DNA of 64,000 nt from Myrica gale (GCA_963930655.1 OZ005604.1:3358001-3422000); one strand, 5' to 3'; shown: positions 47,394-59,740, counted from the stretch's first letter. Translations and numbers: made by a program. The notes: generated by a model not told the origin, from the letters alone.

Positions 47394-49584
47394 GAGGAAA
47401 ATTCACTTTGCACCCATGAACTTTTGGGTCATTTCTAAGTTGCACCCACTTTTATCGATCTTGTTAGATTAGTACTCTAAAGTTTATCTTTACGTTAATT
47501 TCCACCCTAGACCTCAAATTGTCGTTACTTTTCACGGCAAATCAATCACGTGTCATCCACGTGACAACCCACAGTTTGAATTGTCCGTTTTGCCCTTCAT
47601 TTAACACATATAAACCTACAACACGAACACGTGTTCCTCTTTCTCACATGCCAACTCACACACGTCCCTCTCTTCTCTCATTTCCTCTTTACATATCATG
47701 CACTCCACTCCACAGACGGCAGCGCCACCACAACAGCAGGCGATGCTGCCAACTCCCCATCACGTGTTCTTGAACGCTTTGGTGGAGGAAGGTTATTTTG
47801 ACGCGGTTCAAGTCATTCTCAAGCAGATTAAAATGAGGGGTTTGGAGAATAATAGCACGCATTCAATAAGAGTGAAGGGTTACTGCAAGCAAAACCTGTT
47901 GGACAAGGCAGAGGCTTTCTTGCGCCGATTAGCGAGTAAAGGGGGCGAATTGAGCGGTAATGTAGTAAGCGAGCTTGTGGATGCACTTTGTAAGAGGAAC
48001 AAGTTCGAGAAAGCCGGGAAGTTGGTCGATGAGTTTCAAGAGTAGGGCATGGTGCCTATGGATCATGCTTATGGGGTGTGGATGAGGGATCTGGTTCAGG
48101 CTGAGAGGTAAAATGGGGCTTTGGAGTTCCTACAGAGCAAGAAGTCATCGGAAGGCTATGTTCCTGAAGTTTTTCGGTACAATATTCTGATTGAAGAAGT
48201 GTGTGATCTACTAATGGAGATGAAGGAGGGCCACAACTCCCCTGACAAGGTCACTATGAATGATGTATTGTGCTTTTTTCTATAAAGCGAGGGTGGTGGA
48301 TGTTGCCCTTGAGCTGTACAATTCGAGGTCCAAATTTGGACTCTCTCCTAACAGCATGACTTATAACTATCTTATCAATACCCTATGCGGAGATGGAAGC
48401 ATCGAAACAGATCTTTTTTCTCAGCTTTATCAGCAATGAAACAGATCTTCTTTATTTATGCCTTTTTCTGAATATCTTCTTCATTTATGTCAACAGTACA
48501 TAGCTCTACTTCGTTTGCTTTCGTTTCCTTCTATAAGAAACATGCAACTTTAATAGCAAAATATCTTACTGTTCTTCCTATTCGTCATCTTGCTCTTGCT
48601 TTCTCTTAGTATCAGAAGTTACAAACCTCCCACTCTTTTCGTCCAGGAAACTATTACATTTCAAAGTTGTTGTCAAAAGTAAGGCATAGACGAAATGGCT
48701 CCAGCGAGTTGGCTACCAGTATCTTGTGCTCTACCTGAAACTCTGACAGATTCAATGGAGTTTCTTACAAGATTGTAGAGTCTTTTTAGCCATGAAACTC
48801 TCCAAAGCTCTTTCCAACACACATGTTGCTTCTTCTAATATTCTTAAGAAGTCAATGTTCTATTTCATTGGCAATGAAGCACATGATGCAAATTATGTGG
48901 CTTCAAAAGAGTGTGTAAGATCCTTGCTCTCTCAGCGTCAAAGTCTCCCCCGCGTCCAACAAGGACTTCAAGAACCTCAACCCGCTCCAAGTGAAAAATA
49001 CGGTCAAAACATGCACCTGAAGCTCCCGACTCTTCAATGTTTGCCACAGACACGTCTTCCCTTCCCACGCAACAATAATGGTTGCCTGCAAAAATAACAA
49101 TAGCAGCACCCATAGCCTATCAAAACTCTTGAATAAGTTCCAAAACGACCTTTGTTCCAGCCTTCCACACTCGAGACGTAGAGTTTGACTTCTGTTCCAA
49201 AACTCTTGAACGTCTACGATCCGATATCCAGATGTCGGACTTCTTTCCGTTGTAGGAGCACCAAGAGTTGTAGTTGCGAAGGAGCTTTTTGCGGAATTGG
49301 CATTGTCCTTCTGGAAGTCGTTGTACGGAGGCTTACGAATTATAATATTAATAATTATATACGTCTATATTTCATTCAAGGAAGGGCAAAATGGGAAATG
49401 AAAACTTTAAGTTCCGACGTGGAAGACACGTGATTGGTTTGCCTTGAGAACTAATGACAATTTAACGTCCAGGGTGGAATCAACGTAAACATAAACTTTG
49501 GAGTATTAATCTAACAAAATCGATAAAAGTGGGTGCAACTTAGAAATTACCCCAAAATTCAGGGGTGCAAAGTGAATTTTCCCC
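47394..49584 (+). mobile_element. Pack-MULE carrying PPR gene sequence
   Basis: The 2,191-bp element has inverted ends of about 170 bp (left gaggaaaattcactttgcac, right gtgcaaagtgaattttcccc), roughly 85 % alike by eye, and a perfect 9-bp target duplication taaaaaata (47385-47393 and 49585-49593). These are Mutator hallmarks. It carries no transposase; the interior from about 47750 to 48425 is a piece of a pentatricopeptide-repeat gene (separate entry). A second coding-like stretch on the minus strand (about 48865-49110) was not identified. The perfect duplication implies a fairly recent insertion. Confidence 0.85.
47752..48425 (+). pseudogene. Captured PPR protein fragment (At1g71210-like, from memory)
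   Basis: PPR proteins bind organellar RNA through stacked 35-residue helical hairpins. This piece reads HHVFLNALVEEGYFDAVQVI, then THSIRVKGYCKQNLLDKAEA and SELVDALCKRNKFEKAGKLV, which are PPR repeats. A TAG at 48043 stops the frame, after which GMVPMDHAYGVWMRDLVQAE, a TAA at 48109, NGALEFLQSKK and EGYVPEVFRYNIL follow in the same frame. A stretch between FRYNIL and EEVCDLLMEMKEG is shortened, and downstream a frameshift separates DKVTMNDVLCFF from VVDVALELYNSRSKFGLSPN and MTYNYLINTLCGDG. The order matches the At1g71210 type of mitochondrial PPR as I recall it. Both ends of the parent gene are absent, so this is a captured fragment that cannot encode a working protein. Confidence 0.78.
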
Positions 49585-49916
49585 TAAAAAATAAAGGGAT
49601 AAATACACTTTGCATCCTCTAACTATAGAGGTCTTGACACTTTGCATCAATTCTATTATTTTTGTCACACTCATCAACTATTAATTTCAAACAATTTACC
49701 CCCTCTGTTACAAATTTTGGTTAATTTGGAGGAAAATAATTTTTTGGTGTGCAAAATAACAACTTTATCCCCATAATTGTTTTTTGACAATTTACTATTT
49801 TTTAGGGTAAAATCGTAACTTTGAGGCTAAAAAATAAATTTCCATCGGAGGGTGTAAAATGTCTGAAATCAATAATTAATTGATGCAACATGACAAAAAT
49901 AAGATATATTGGAAGA

Positions 49917-52900
49917 TAGGGTTGGGCAAATCAGCTTCGGGGTCGAAAATTTTGCCTTGAACCCGACCCCGAGTGCTTTGGAACCCCTAGTTCGACCAGC
50001 AGATTGAGTTCGGCTAGAGTTCAGGGTACCGGGCTCCGAAAAATCAATTTTTTCAGGCCCAAAACTTTCTAAGTTTTGAAGCCTAAAACGCCCTGGGCTA
50101 TTTTATTTCAAGCCCAAGACCCTGGGCATGTTATTATGAGCCCAGGGCGTCTTGGGCATGATATTTTGAGCCAAAAGCCCAGGACGCTTTGATGGTTTTG
50201 CAAAGTGCAAATATGTCAAAACTGCTGCCTGGACTTATGGTTTTGTAAACATTTTGAGCCAATTGCCAAGGACGTTTTCTACTGGTATGGATTGTAGTTT
50301 TGATGCCATTTTATCTACAATTCAAAATTGTTAATTTTTTCTACTATCTACTATCAATATCCACTATCTAGTGAGCCTAAATAAATAAACAACATTCCAA
50401 TGTTACATGTCCACATCCTCAAATCAAAAACCCAAAACTCTATAATTTGTAATATTACAAAACCAATCATAACTAAAATAAAAAGCAAATAACAATAACA
50501 AGTTACATTGTTCTTTTTTGCTCAAAGCCTCAAATCTTTATTCTATTGTCATGCTCCAGCAGCTCCACATCTATAATTATTCTTCGAGAAGAATCGCCAA
50601 TGGATCCTCCTCTAATTCTTCAAAACAATAATGACAAAACAACTGAATTTAACTTCATTCATTGAATTATTGAAACTAAAACAATTGAATTTAACAATCA
50701 ATATGAATGTGAAAGTTACCTGCATCAAGCTTGTAGCTCTCAATATCATCTAACTCTTTCACTTGATGAAAGATAGGTTTGGACTTCAACCAATTTTGGG
50801 CACATATAAGAGCATTTCCCGTTGATGGAGCTAATGAATTTTAATAATAATCATACTCGACCACCAGTATTAAATGTCGACTCAGAAGCAACGGTAGTGA
50901 TAGGGAGGACCAATACATCCGAGCTACTCGAGCAAAAATATGATATTTTGTAGAATTGACCTTCCACCAAATCAAGAGATCAAACTCATCACTCAAAGTC
51001 TCCACATCCTAGCAAGGGCTTGTCTAATCTTCTTCTCATTATACTTGGTTAACCCTATATTCTTTTCATTGTCATCTGCTAACTTCGATACCTCAAAACT
51101 CAAAAAATATTGAACCTTGTCGGCCTTAGTTTTCAACCGGTTATATTTCCCACATATTTTTAAGTGGTTCAACAAGGATGACGTGTCTTGGGTTTTTGAG
51201 TGGTACTTGAGAAACCAACCACGATAATTACACAAGCACAAAGGTTTATTAGGATCTGAAGTGAGATCCTTTGTGAAGTGATTCTACGCTTTGGATCTAT
51301 TACTCTGGGACCTAGGTAGTGGTGGTTGTTCACCAGTACGCCAAACCTCAGTAGATTGACCCCAGTGCCTCCAGTATTAGTAGGTTCTACATTTTCCTTA
51401 AGGCCCTCAACATGAATTGGAGGGCAGGAAAGCAATATCAGGGGAGAAGTTGGATTAGATCCGACTCCCGATGTAGGCGTACTAGTGTTGATCTCATCAA
51501 TATCCAAGTCAATGTCATCCATCAAAAATTGAGTGAATAAAACTCATTTAAGATATAACATAAAATTGGAACTCAAAATTCATAGATCAAATTAAAAACA
51601 ATCAAATCTCAAAATGGAAAAGAATTGAATCTCAAATGTTGTTGCTCAAATGCACCTATGCAGCATATTAGTTGTACGATATTCGTTGATTGGAGAACGT
51701 TGCTTTGGATTCACTTAGACTAAATATCATAGAAATAAAGTATTAATTATTATGTAATAAAGTAAAGTAATAATATCATAGAGATTAGAGATATCCCTCA
51801 TTGAAGAGGATTGACTTTAATACACCTCAGGTTAGACATGAATATTAGCGTAGTGGTATTCATCAGAAAGTGATCTCGAAAAGAGATTTCAAGCATGAGA
51901 TATATCATAACAAACACTCAACAAAGTAAATAAAAAACTAAAGTATATCACATGTTATTTCAATAATGAAGAATCTAAAACGTAATTAAAAATACATCAA
52001 CAAAGATTAGAAAAATAGAAAATAGAAACTAAAGTATAGCCTAAGGTAACAAAGAGCACCAAGGCTTAAACTTAAAAGTGAAGCAATAATAGAGTTTTGT
52101 TTCAATAATAAAAAATAATAGATTCCCTAAACATTGTAAACAATTCAAAAATCAAATTCACTACATAACAAATTTACTAGACAAAAATCATAATCACTAA
52201 AAAAAAAAAGTAAGAGATTCACTAAACAATCCGACATCAAACCACAAACATAGAACCAACATAAATCATTTGACCCTGACCTCCAATCACTCCAAATTTC
52301 AATCTCCAACAACAACCACACTCTACAAAACCAACAATATAAACCATTCGAGAGCTTTGACCTCAAATCTCCAACAAAAACACAATGGAAAAAAGCAAAT
52401 ATTTCACAAATATAGAATCTCATACTTGATTACCTTTATTCGGAGCAATCAAGTAACTTAGGAACAGTTAGGGCTAACCGAATTAACTAAAAAATGCAAC
52501 CAATGTTACCACTTACCAAAATATAAATTATAAAACATACATATGAGATTAATTAACAAATTTTGTATGATTCAAAATTAAAACTTAAAAAACCATACCT
52601 GAGCTGTGAGGTGAGCGTGAGCGTGAGCTAGAGCAGAATGCAGAGCCGTTAGCTAGGGCAAAGCTGTGAGGTGAGCTAGGGCAAAGCACATAGCAGAGAA
52701 ACAAAGAGAAAGTGAGAGATTAGGAGACGGCAGCCGGCGAGTGGGGCGTGAGCTAGGGCAGAGGCCAGTGAAAGAGGGGAAGGTCACGGGGCTTGTGCTG
52801 GGGGGAAGGTCGACTGTCGAGGGCTAGGGGGAACTTAACCCTTAGCGAAACACACATATAGAAGGGATTTCAACGTTTTTTATTAATTATAATCGAGTCA

Positions 52901-53046
52901 GGTTCAATTTTTTTGGGGTTCCCATAGAATACCCGAACCCGAAAAACTTAAAATTTACATAACAAAACCTGAACCCGTACAAACCTGTCCCGACCGGGTT
53001 GTGCCATGGTCGAGGCGTCGGGTTTCGAGTAATTTGCCCAGCCCTA
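49917..53046 (-). mobile_element. hAT element with internally deleted transposase
   Basis: Ends are TAGGGTTGGGCAAAT and ATTTGCCCAGCCCTA, with an 8-bp duplication ttggaaga / atggaaga (49909-49916 and 53047-53054; one mismatch). Sub-terminal zones carry cccgaccc/gggtcg motifs. The 3,130-bp element has a minus-strand transposase remnant at 50735-51525. The right half (51.6-53.0 kb) is AT-rich, with repeated gagctgtgaggtgagc and gtgagctagggcaaagc near 52600-52690. Confidence 0.87.
50735..51525 (-). pseudogene. hAT transposase remnant: BED finger joined to dimerisation domain
   Basis: Minus-strand pieces, N- to C-terminal: an acidic start MDDIDLDIDEINTSTPTSG; a BED-type finger region with CLCNYRGWF and SSLLNHLKICGKY (C2H-type spacing: Cys-x-Cys near 51237, His and Cys near 51160); FLSFEVSKLADDNEKNI; then, in another frame, DEFDLLIWWKVNSTKYHIFA and, after changes, NSLAPSTGNALICAQNWLKS and FHQVKELDDIESYKLDA of the hAT dimerisation domain. 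The whole RNase-H-like catalytic core (normally about 400 residues) is absent: the deletion point is near 50990-51010. Finger and dimer domains without a catalytic core resemble natural hAT repressor forms, but frameshifts make a product doubtful. Confidence 0.72.
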
Positions 53047-53567
53047 ATGGAAGATAAGAAAAAAATAGAAAAAGTTGCTGGAGCTAAAGGAGCCCGTCCT
53101 TTTTTCTATTACATTTTGGCCCAGCAAATATAACTTCGTCCTTCGCAAGCAAAGCTTTCTCAGTCATTATGAAAACAAATAGCCTATTAAATTCTCCATT
53201 TATTGAACCAAAATACAAACCAAATGGGGATGTTACTTGGTATCCAAAGAGGAATATGCTTCGAAATTAGAAAAATCATTAACAGTTCGACTATAACAAA
53301 ACTTATAATAACTCAAACGATAAAATAAAATAAAAAATCTGCTTCTGGATATTTCATATAACATTAGCAAGTTGTTAATTAAAAGCCTTCCAGAATACAT
53401 GACCATCAAGAAACAGACTCTTGCAGTCTTTTACTGCAATGCCCTTCATATATCTGCAATACATAGTTCTAGTTTCATATATATTAACTCCTTAATCTCC
53501 TTAATCTAGTGCTCTGTTGTGTGTACAAAAGCAGTGGCGATACCCTCTTTCCCCTGCTCTGATGGGG

Positions 53568-56500
53568 CTAGATTTTGTTTTCTGGTTGCAGGTCTGCATC
53601 AGTTCCAGTTTCAATTTGGCTTGGCTCTGATATTTTCCCTGCTTCCTGCTCAATCTCATGTTGCTCTAGATGTTGGGTGAGAAATGTAGCATCTTCTGTT
53701 GAATTGGCCAATGTAGTCTTCTCAGACGGAAGTCTTAGAAGGGATTTTTGAACTGGTTTCCTGAAAAGAGCAGTGAATGATTCTTTGGTAGCCCGATTTT
53801 GAGTAACCTTCTCATCTAGACTTACATGGCCTGATCGAGTGCTGCGGCTTCGGCTGCTGCTTCCTTCAGATTCTGTCTCCGTTGATCTCTTATGGCGGCC
53901 TAGTTTGGGAGACCTCGCTTTAGTTGGTGCAATCTGCATTGACAAAATGTAATAAACATGAGGAAAAACAATTTGAACTGTATAATCCATTATTAGAAAC
54001 TAGAGATAGTTACAGTACTTGGATCAAACTTAGACGAGCAAGATAAATAGGCTTCTTCCATTTGTTACTTTGCATTCTAGTATGAACAGATGGATTAGAT
54101 GACTGCCTCCAGTAAAAGAAAGGATGGAAAGTCTAAATCAGGACATAGACCTCAGAAAATGAATCAAATCTACGAATTGTTGAAGTTGTGTCCTTATATT
54201 AGAAAAGGCCTACAAATATCCTATAACTTGCACCAGTGCAGATTGTCTGAAATGAAAATGATCAGTAGATAACGAGTAGGAAATATTAGAAGGAAACCAT
54301 GAAGGGGTGGATTCCATGTGATCTGCATATGCACATCAGTGCATGCCAAGAGCAGAGAATTTAGGTACATTGGATGATTTTGTTCACTTGCCAATAGTCT
54401 GGACTAAAACCTCCCACCATTAATACGTATTTCAATTGTCCAAGAAACAAAGTTTATTGGAGCCATCTCTCTCAATTCCAACTTGTTTCTATTTTCCCCC
54501 AGGGGGAGGGGGCAGTTGTTATAGTTGATAGCAAATTCATTATACTGTGAAGAACATAAAATTTCTTCCCACTGTTACCGTATCAAACTCCCGTACAACC
54601 TGACTATCCTGCCCATGAAAGAGTCACTACTCAGGATCTGCAGTTAAGCTGTTAACAGATGAGCACCAAACATTATGTATGTAGTGGTGATCTCTCAACA
54701 TCACAAGCGAAGATGTTTCTCATTGGATCTTGTATTGGATGCCATTTACTTAACTAAAAAAAAAAAAACTATAGCTGAAAAGGATATAATGGATCACAGG
54801 TTAGAAAGAAAAAACAATGGAGAACATCATACTATCATAGTACGCCTCTCATGTTTTAAAAACAATCAATCCTCACCCTCCAAGACTTGGAGAGGCATTT
54901 CGGGCAATCCACATCATTTTCCGTCTGATTTAATGGCCAAATCTAACGGAGGGCGAGGATTGATTGTTTTTAAAACATGAGGGTATAATAAAACAAATTG
55001 AAACTTGAGGGGGTTGATTAATGTTTGCCCATAGATATGAGGCATACTATGATGTTTTTCCAAAAAAACAATAATGAGACGATTTTAGATTGATCCATGA
55101 CCAAAATATATATGAAGTCCAGGCAGAAGAAGGCAAGGAAATTATTCAGAAATGCAAAGGTTATTGGGCTCCGACTGACATTTACCAAGGCACCTCAAAT
55201 AAATTACCTTCTTGAACTCCACCTTGGGTGGAACAGGTTCATTATAAAAGCTAGGCATAGAAGTTGCTTTAAATTTTAAGCTCCTCCGTAGCATCTTTAT
55301 TTCTGCCTCTTGACTTTCCTGAAAAATAATTGAGCATACTATACCATAAAGCACAGACTTCAGTAAGAAAATAAAGACAAGAAAAAGCTTTCCAACAGAC
55401 ATGAATTGCGCTACCTTGGATTTCGACTCAAAAGTAGTTTTCTCCACTTCTTTCGCATGAACCTTTTCCTCAAGCTTGAAAAGGAACTGCCCGATCCAAT
55501 TGATATAAACTAGAAGAATGTCAATTCTCAACTGAAGAAGCAGCAGTATACAATCAAAACCGTTGTGCAAAAAATAAGAATCTGACCAACCTCTTTTCGT
55601 TTCTGAGCTCTCTCATCACACTTGAGGCTGAAGCCATAGGAAGGAAGATGACCAACTCTTCGAGGTTTAGCACTCTCTACTGAAGGGCTTCTATGAAGAA
55701 GTTAGAAAAACAAAGCCTTCAGTGAACTTGGACAAATGAGATATTAACGTTAGGCAAGTCACAGTAACAACAGTTAGCAACCAACAAGGAAGCAGGAGTG
55801 CTTTCTTCAACTTTAGCTGGTGGTTTATGTTTTGTCAGTTCCCAGTGGAAAAGAGTTGCACCCAAATTTATATATTTACACACACACACACACACAACAC
55901 GCCCATAAATATGTATATGTGTATTAAAAACCCTTACGGTAAGTAAGGTTCAATAGATTTTGGAGTTGAAAGACATCAGCCGTGCTCTTCTCCACGTCAA
56001 CACTTACTAATCCATTAGAAGGGCAAGGAAATATGCTAGAATTGCAGGATAAATATACCTAAGACTTTCCGGCACTGTTGTGCAAGATTCTGCCGATTGC
56101 TGCCCAGACCAATAAGAGAGAGGGGTGGGTACAGTGAGAAAAATAGTGCAAACCATTTTGATAAAAGAGGAATAAGTATTAAGCTTGAACCCAACATACG
56201 GTTAGGCTATGTTGCAGGTATGTACCAGGGAAAGGCAAGCAGGACTTGCTGCAGATGCCACTTTCTTAACCCCACTTGAGTGAATGCTCGTGATAGATGC
56301 CGTCACATTAGTTGTAAGGGCAGAAGGTTTCTTTAAGGCAGCAGAACCCAATTTCTCATCTTTGTTTTTCTTCACTAAGGTCACTGCAACCTTGAGATTT
56401 TTCTGCTTTGTAGCTTTTCCCGTGTCTTGAGTTTTCTGGGAATTGTCCATGCTCTTTGTGTTGCCTTCTTCCCCTGATTCCTAATAAATTTAAATCAACT

Positions 56501-56815
56501 GACTTAGATGGTTTCTAATGAACTAAAAGGGAAGGTAAACTACGTGACCGTGAGGTATTACCACACCTTTGCTATGGTCAAACCAGTGAATTCATCAAGG
56601 AAAGTTGGTCTTTCTACTTCTTTCTCAGATGATGACTCTAAATTCCCGCTCTTTCGCAATAGGTTAACAGGTAAGGCACTCTCATCTAGCCGTGAGTATT
56701 TAACAGTACTAGGAAGAGCACAACTATCCTTCTTCATAATATCGTCTGTGCCAGAATTTTGCCCCTCATTTTGGTGGCTCTCCTCTATGCCAACAACGAG
56801 ATCAGCAGTATCCAT
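53568..56815 (-). CDS. WVD2-like (TPX2-domain) microtubule-associated protein, complete
   Basis: The gene encodes a 396-aa protein of the WAVE-DAMPENED2-like family, which bind and bundle cortical microtubules and influence organ twisting and anisotropic growth. Coding exons on the minus strand are 56567-56815, 56226-56480, 56059-56099, 55591-55687, 55415-55486, 55208-55318 and 53568-53933; phases agree throughout. Family blocks are [66 protein letters not shown] and [17 protein letters not shown], then [14 protein letters not shown]: the C-terminal TPX2 domain, about 205-290. The N-terminal half is acidic then Lys/Ser-rich, and the tail is acidic. The ATG at 56815 follows an acceptor (cttttcag), so a leader exon lies upstream, with a donor-like gtaaga near 57713. 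Exon 4 may use either of two acceptors 3 bases apart. The donor of exon 2 (CTG-GTACAT) is weak. It looks intact. Confidence 0.87.
54830..55055. repeat. Hairpin-forming MITE in a WVD2-like intron
   Basis: Arms 54848-54874 and 54955-54981 form a perfect 27-bp inverted repeat (left arm opens ctcatgttttaaaaacaatc), extending to about 34 bp with one mismatch, around an 80-base centre. Outer flanks (atcatagtacgcctc and gaggcatactatgatg) also mirror each other. It lies in the long intron between the exons ending 55208 and starting 53933, so transcripts would contain the fold-back. Confidence 0.65.
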
Positions 56816-57372
56816 TATGCTGAAAAGAACGCAAATCCCCTATTATGAACAACTTCAAAGCTAACATTGTGCAATAAACAAATGAAACGCATACTGAAGA
56901 GAAGATAACCAAAAATAACCAAAGAGTTTTTAACTCCAAACTGCAACCAAAAGCCAAAAATATTATTGACACACATGTTCCACTCGGTTGCTGATGAAAC
57001 GAGACAAATAAGACAAAAGCGCTAAACCACAGATATTTTTCTTCAAGCAAAATGGCCCCTAGGAAACAGAAAACTAACCTCAAATAACCAAATGATTTGC
57101 ATTCGCTTGCAAAGATCCCAAATATTTACAGAACATGAGATAAAAACTAAAGTTGATTTCTCTTATTCCCTCGCATCTTCTTAGCGATCACATGAAGATC
57201 AGTTACCAGCCCTAATAAGTAGCTTCCAAGCAAATGGCGAAGCACTGGTTCACAATACACGTACTTTCTCAACCATAAACACCACTGGCCAAATTTTACA
57301 AGCATGTATATTTCCATTTACTAACCGACCAATTAGTCCATCTTGCGCTTTCACAAAATTGAGAGTCAGACC

Positions 57373-57407
<35 letters not shown>

Positions 57408-58912
57408 GCCTGCCCAATTGGGTGAAGTAGCTATGGCAACTCAAATAGGGAAAAAGGGACCACTACCTGTTTTTAATAAATAAATAAATAAGTGCCCACG
57501 AATTGAAATGCCTAACGTACTCTGGATTTGCCAAGCATCATCAATGCATAACTAAAAGAAGAAAACCACAAAATCCACCAAAAAGAAAATCCAATCCGAA
57601 ATCTACAAATTAAGAACCTCAGAGACGGTGCAGAAACTATGGCAGAAGGGAAAAGGAAACCAAACGAAAATGAGAAAACTTGTTGGAACCAATGCAGGAG
57701 GAGGATTTCTTACACTCAGTTAGAGCGCATTAGGAAGAAATTGCGGATTCTGATTTACAGAGACAAGGCCGTACAGACAGACGGAGAAACGGATAGGAAC
57801 TCCAGTCTGACGGTTTAAGTCACATCGTGGGACTGGGATAGTGGGATTCGGTTACTTCGCATTAGGTAGTATACGAGGAGTGGACGGTTACTACCCACTT
57901 TACTAATCCGTAGTCCTCACTTTTCCATATTTTAACCGCCCGTACATCTTTCTGCTATGGACACTGTTCCGGGAAAAAAAAAACTTGATGGATTATTATG
58001 TTCTAAAAAGGCACCAATAGTGTTTTATCAAACGCATACCTCCTGCCCATCTCCATCCAAGTCCGACCACTACATAAGCCGCTGAAGGAGAAAGCACCTC
58101 CTGCCCATCTCCATCCACTCTCCCCTTGTCATTTGTCACCATCAACCTACTCCTGCGTGCTGCTATGCCACCATCTCTGCCTTTCTTCTTTCCCTTCTTA
58201 CTCATCTCAGAACAATCTCTTTCACTAAACCCATTGTTTAATACTTTCCAACGATCTTGGGTTTTTCGTTTGCTCTACTATTTAGATATTCCATGCACTT
58301 ATACAGTAGGACAGAGTAATTTACAGTCTCCATCAAATAATAAACAAGTTATTTCTGTTGATATATTTTCCGTGGAAAACAATTCTGCTGAGAAAATATT
58401 CAGAGCTTTAATGGCAGAGAAAAAACTTTTTTTTTCTCACTTGGCGATGTTTAGACTTTAGAGCCAATTAGTAGTACTCTTACTCACCCTCTTTCAAGCC
58501 TTATTTTTCATGAAAGTTGTAAAGCTAAATGAGACAAGATGCAAAAGCTATAAACTCAGAACAGAATCCCCAACCAACACATCCTAGGTCCCAATATTGG
58601 AAAAGGACTTTCACCTTTTCCTCGCCCTCTTCCTTTCTACGTTTCCCTGGCTTTGTATCTGAACTTATTTATAACTTCGTACGTTTCGTATGTGAGAAAA
58701 TGATAGCCGAACTATAAAAAATATTTTTTTATGCCTTATCTCATCAACACAGAAAGGGAAAACAAAGCAAGGGTCAACCATATATAAGCTCTTCTGGTGC
58801 CGTGGCAGTGGGGGAGATATCATGTTCAGAGACAACTAATTGTGCAAAAGCCTATTGCTTGGAAAATGATTTCACCTATGCTCATCAAAAGTAGCCAAAG
58901 TGGTATTATTGC
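56816..58912. promoter_or_regulatory. Leader intron, leader exon and promoter of the WVD2-like gene, then spacer
   Basis: The stretch 56816-57713 appears to be the intron in the 5' leader; it includes a (GA)n tract at about 57379-57406. The leader exon probably spans about 57714-57800, in CT-rich minus-strand sequence, and the promoter lies just beyond. From about 57900 to 58912 no gene or repeat end was recognised. Confidence 0.4.
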
Positions 58913-59740
58913 CTGGGGCGGAGGAAGAAATTTTGTTTAGGGGCATAGACAAAAAATTATTTTAAATAATATAATTAGAAATAAATATTAAATATTATGC
59001 AAAAAAAAAGTTTCAGAACTTGTTAAATTTGTATGTGAAGGATCATAAAGTCCAGATCTTAGAGAACACAGGAATAGAGGCCTGAGTAGGAGGAGATACA
59101 GGCGTGTTCACAAATGAGAAGCTCACACTAGACACCACTTTTTTCAACCGAGGACTATCCTCCCAGATCAAACAATTTTCGTTTGCCTTTATCCGCTCCA
59201 CTGACATGAGACAAGCTTATAGGAGAACTAACATTATGCGAGTAAGGTTCATCTTCAGGATTGAGAGACAATGCCTCCAGTGGATCAGACTTGAGGTAGG
59301 CTTGGTCAACCTTTGGGGCAAAGGAGAGGCCCAGCTGAAGAGAAACTGTGATCAATATTGGGCTGCAACCTAAGCCCACTATCCGATCCAACTAAAGCCC
59401 CCAATAACGATTCAACTAGCCCTCCCTTTGTTCAATGCTAGAAAAGGCCCGGGCAGACTTTAAGGGGTTTTTTTCTTTTTTTAAATCCAGATGTGCAGAT
59501 GGTTTGCTCTTCGGAAGGTTCAAAGGCCAGTATGAACCCCCGGTTGCCGATCACGGCCAGCAATGGGCGGAAGGTGGAGGACACAGGTCAGATGGAACTT
59601 CCTGAGGGGGATACCTGAGGGGGGGCAGCAATACTCTTTTTTGTAGATTAAATAAAAGTCCTTAAGTGGGTTTTACAGGGGGTAGGATACCTGAGGGGGG
59701 CGGCTGCCCCCCCCCCCCGCCCCCCCTCTCTCCGCCCCTG
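58913..59740. mobile_element. 828-bp hAT element related to the YABBY5-intron MITE
   Basis: Ends are CTGGGGCGGAGGAAG and CTCTCCGCCCCTG, with a perfect 8-bp duplication attattgc (58905-58912 and 59741-59748). Near the left end it shares aaataaatattaaatattatgc with the 309-bp MITE at 19784, and both have a ggggg...ccccccc arm on the right. About 600 bp between 59020 and 59640 has no counterpart in the short copy: it is coding-like on the minus strand (DRIVGLGCSPILITVSLQLG, KGKRKLFDLGG, then in another frame EDSPRLKKVV) and may have been picked up from a retroelement-linked gene. Confidence 0.8.

Noticed and set aside
57371-57410. GA-rich tract as a possible regulatory element
   Set aside because: It is a plain (GA)n microsatellite in a leader intron, with no evidence of function.
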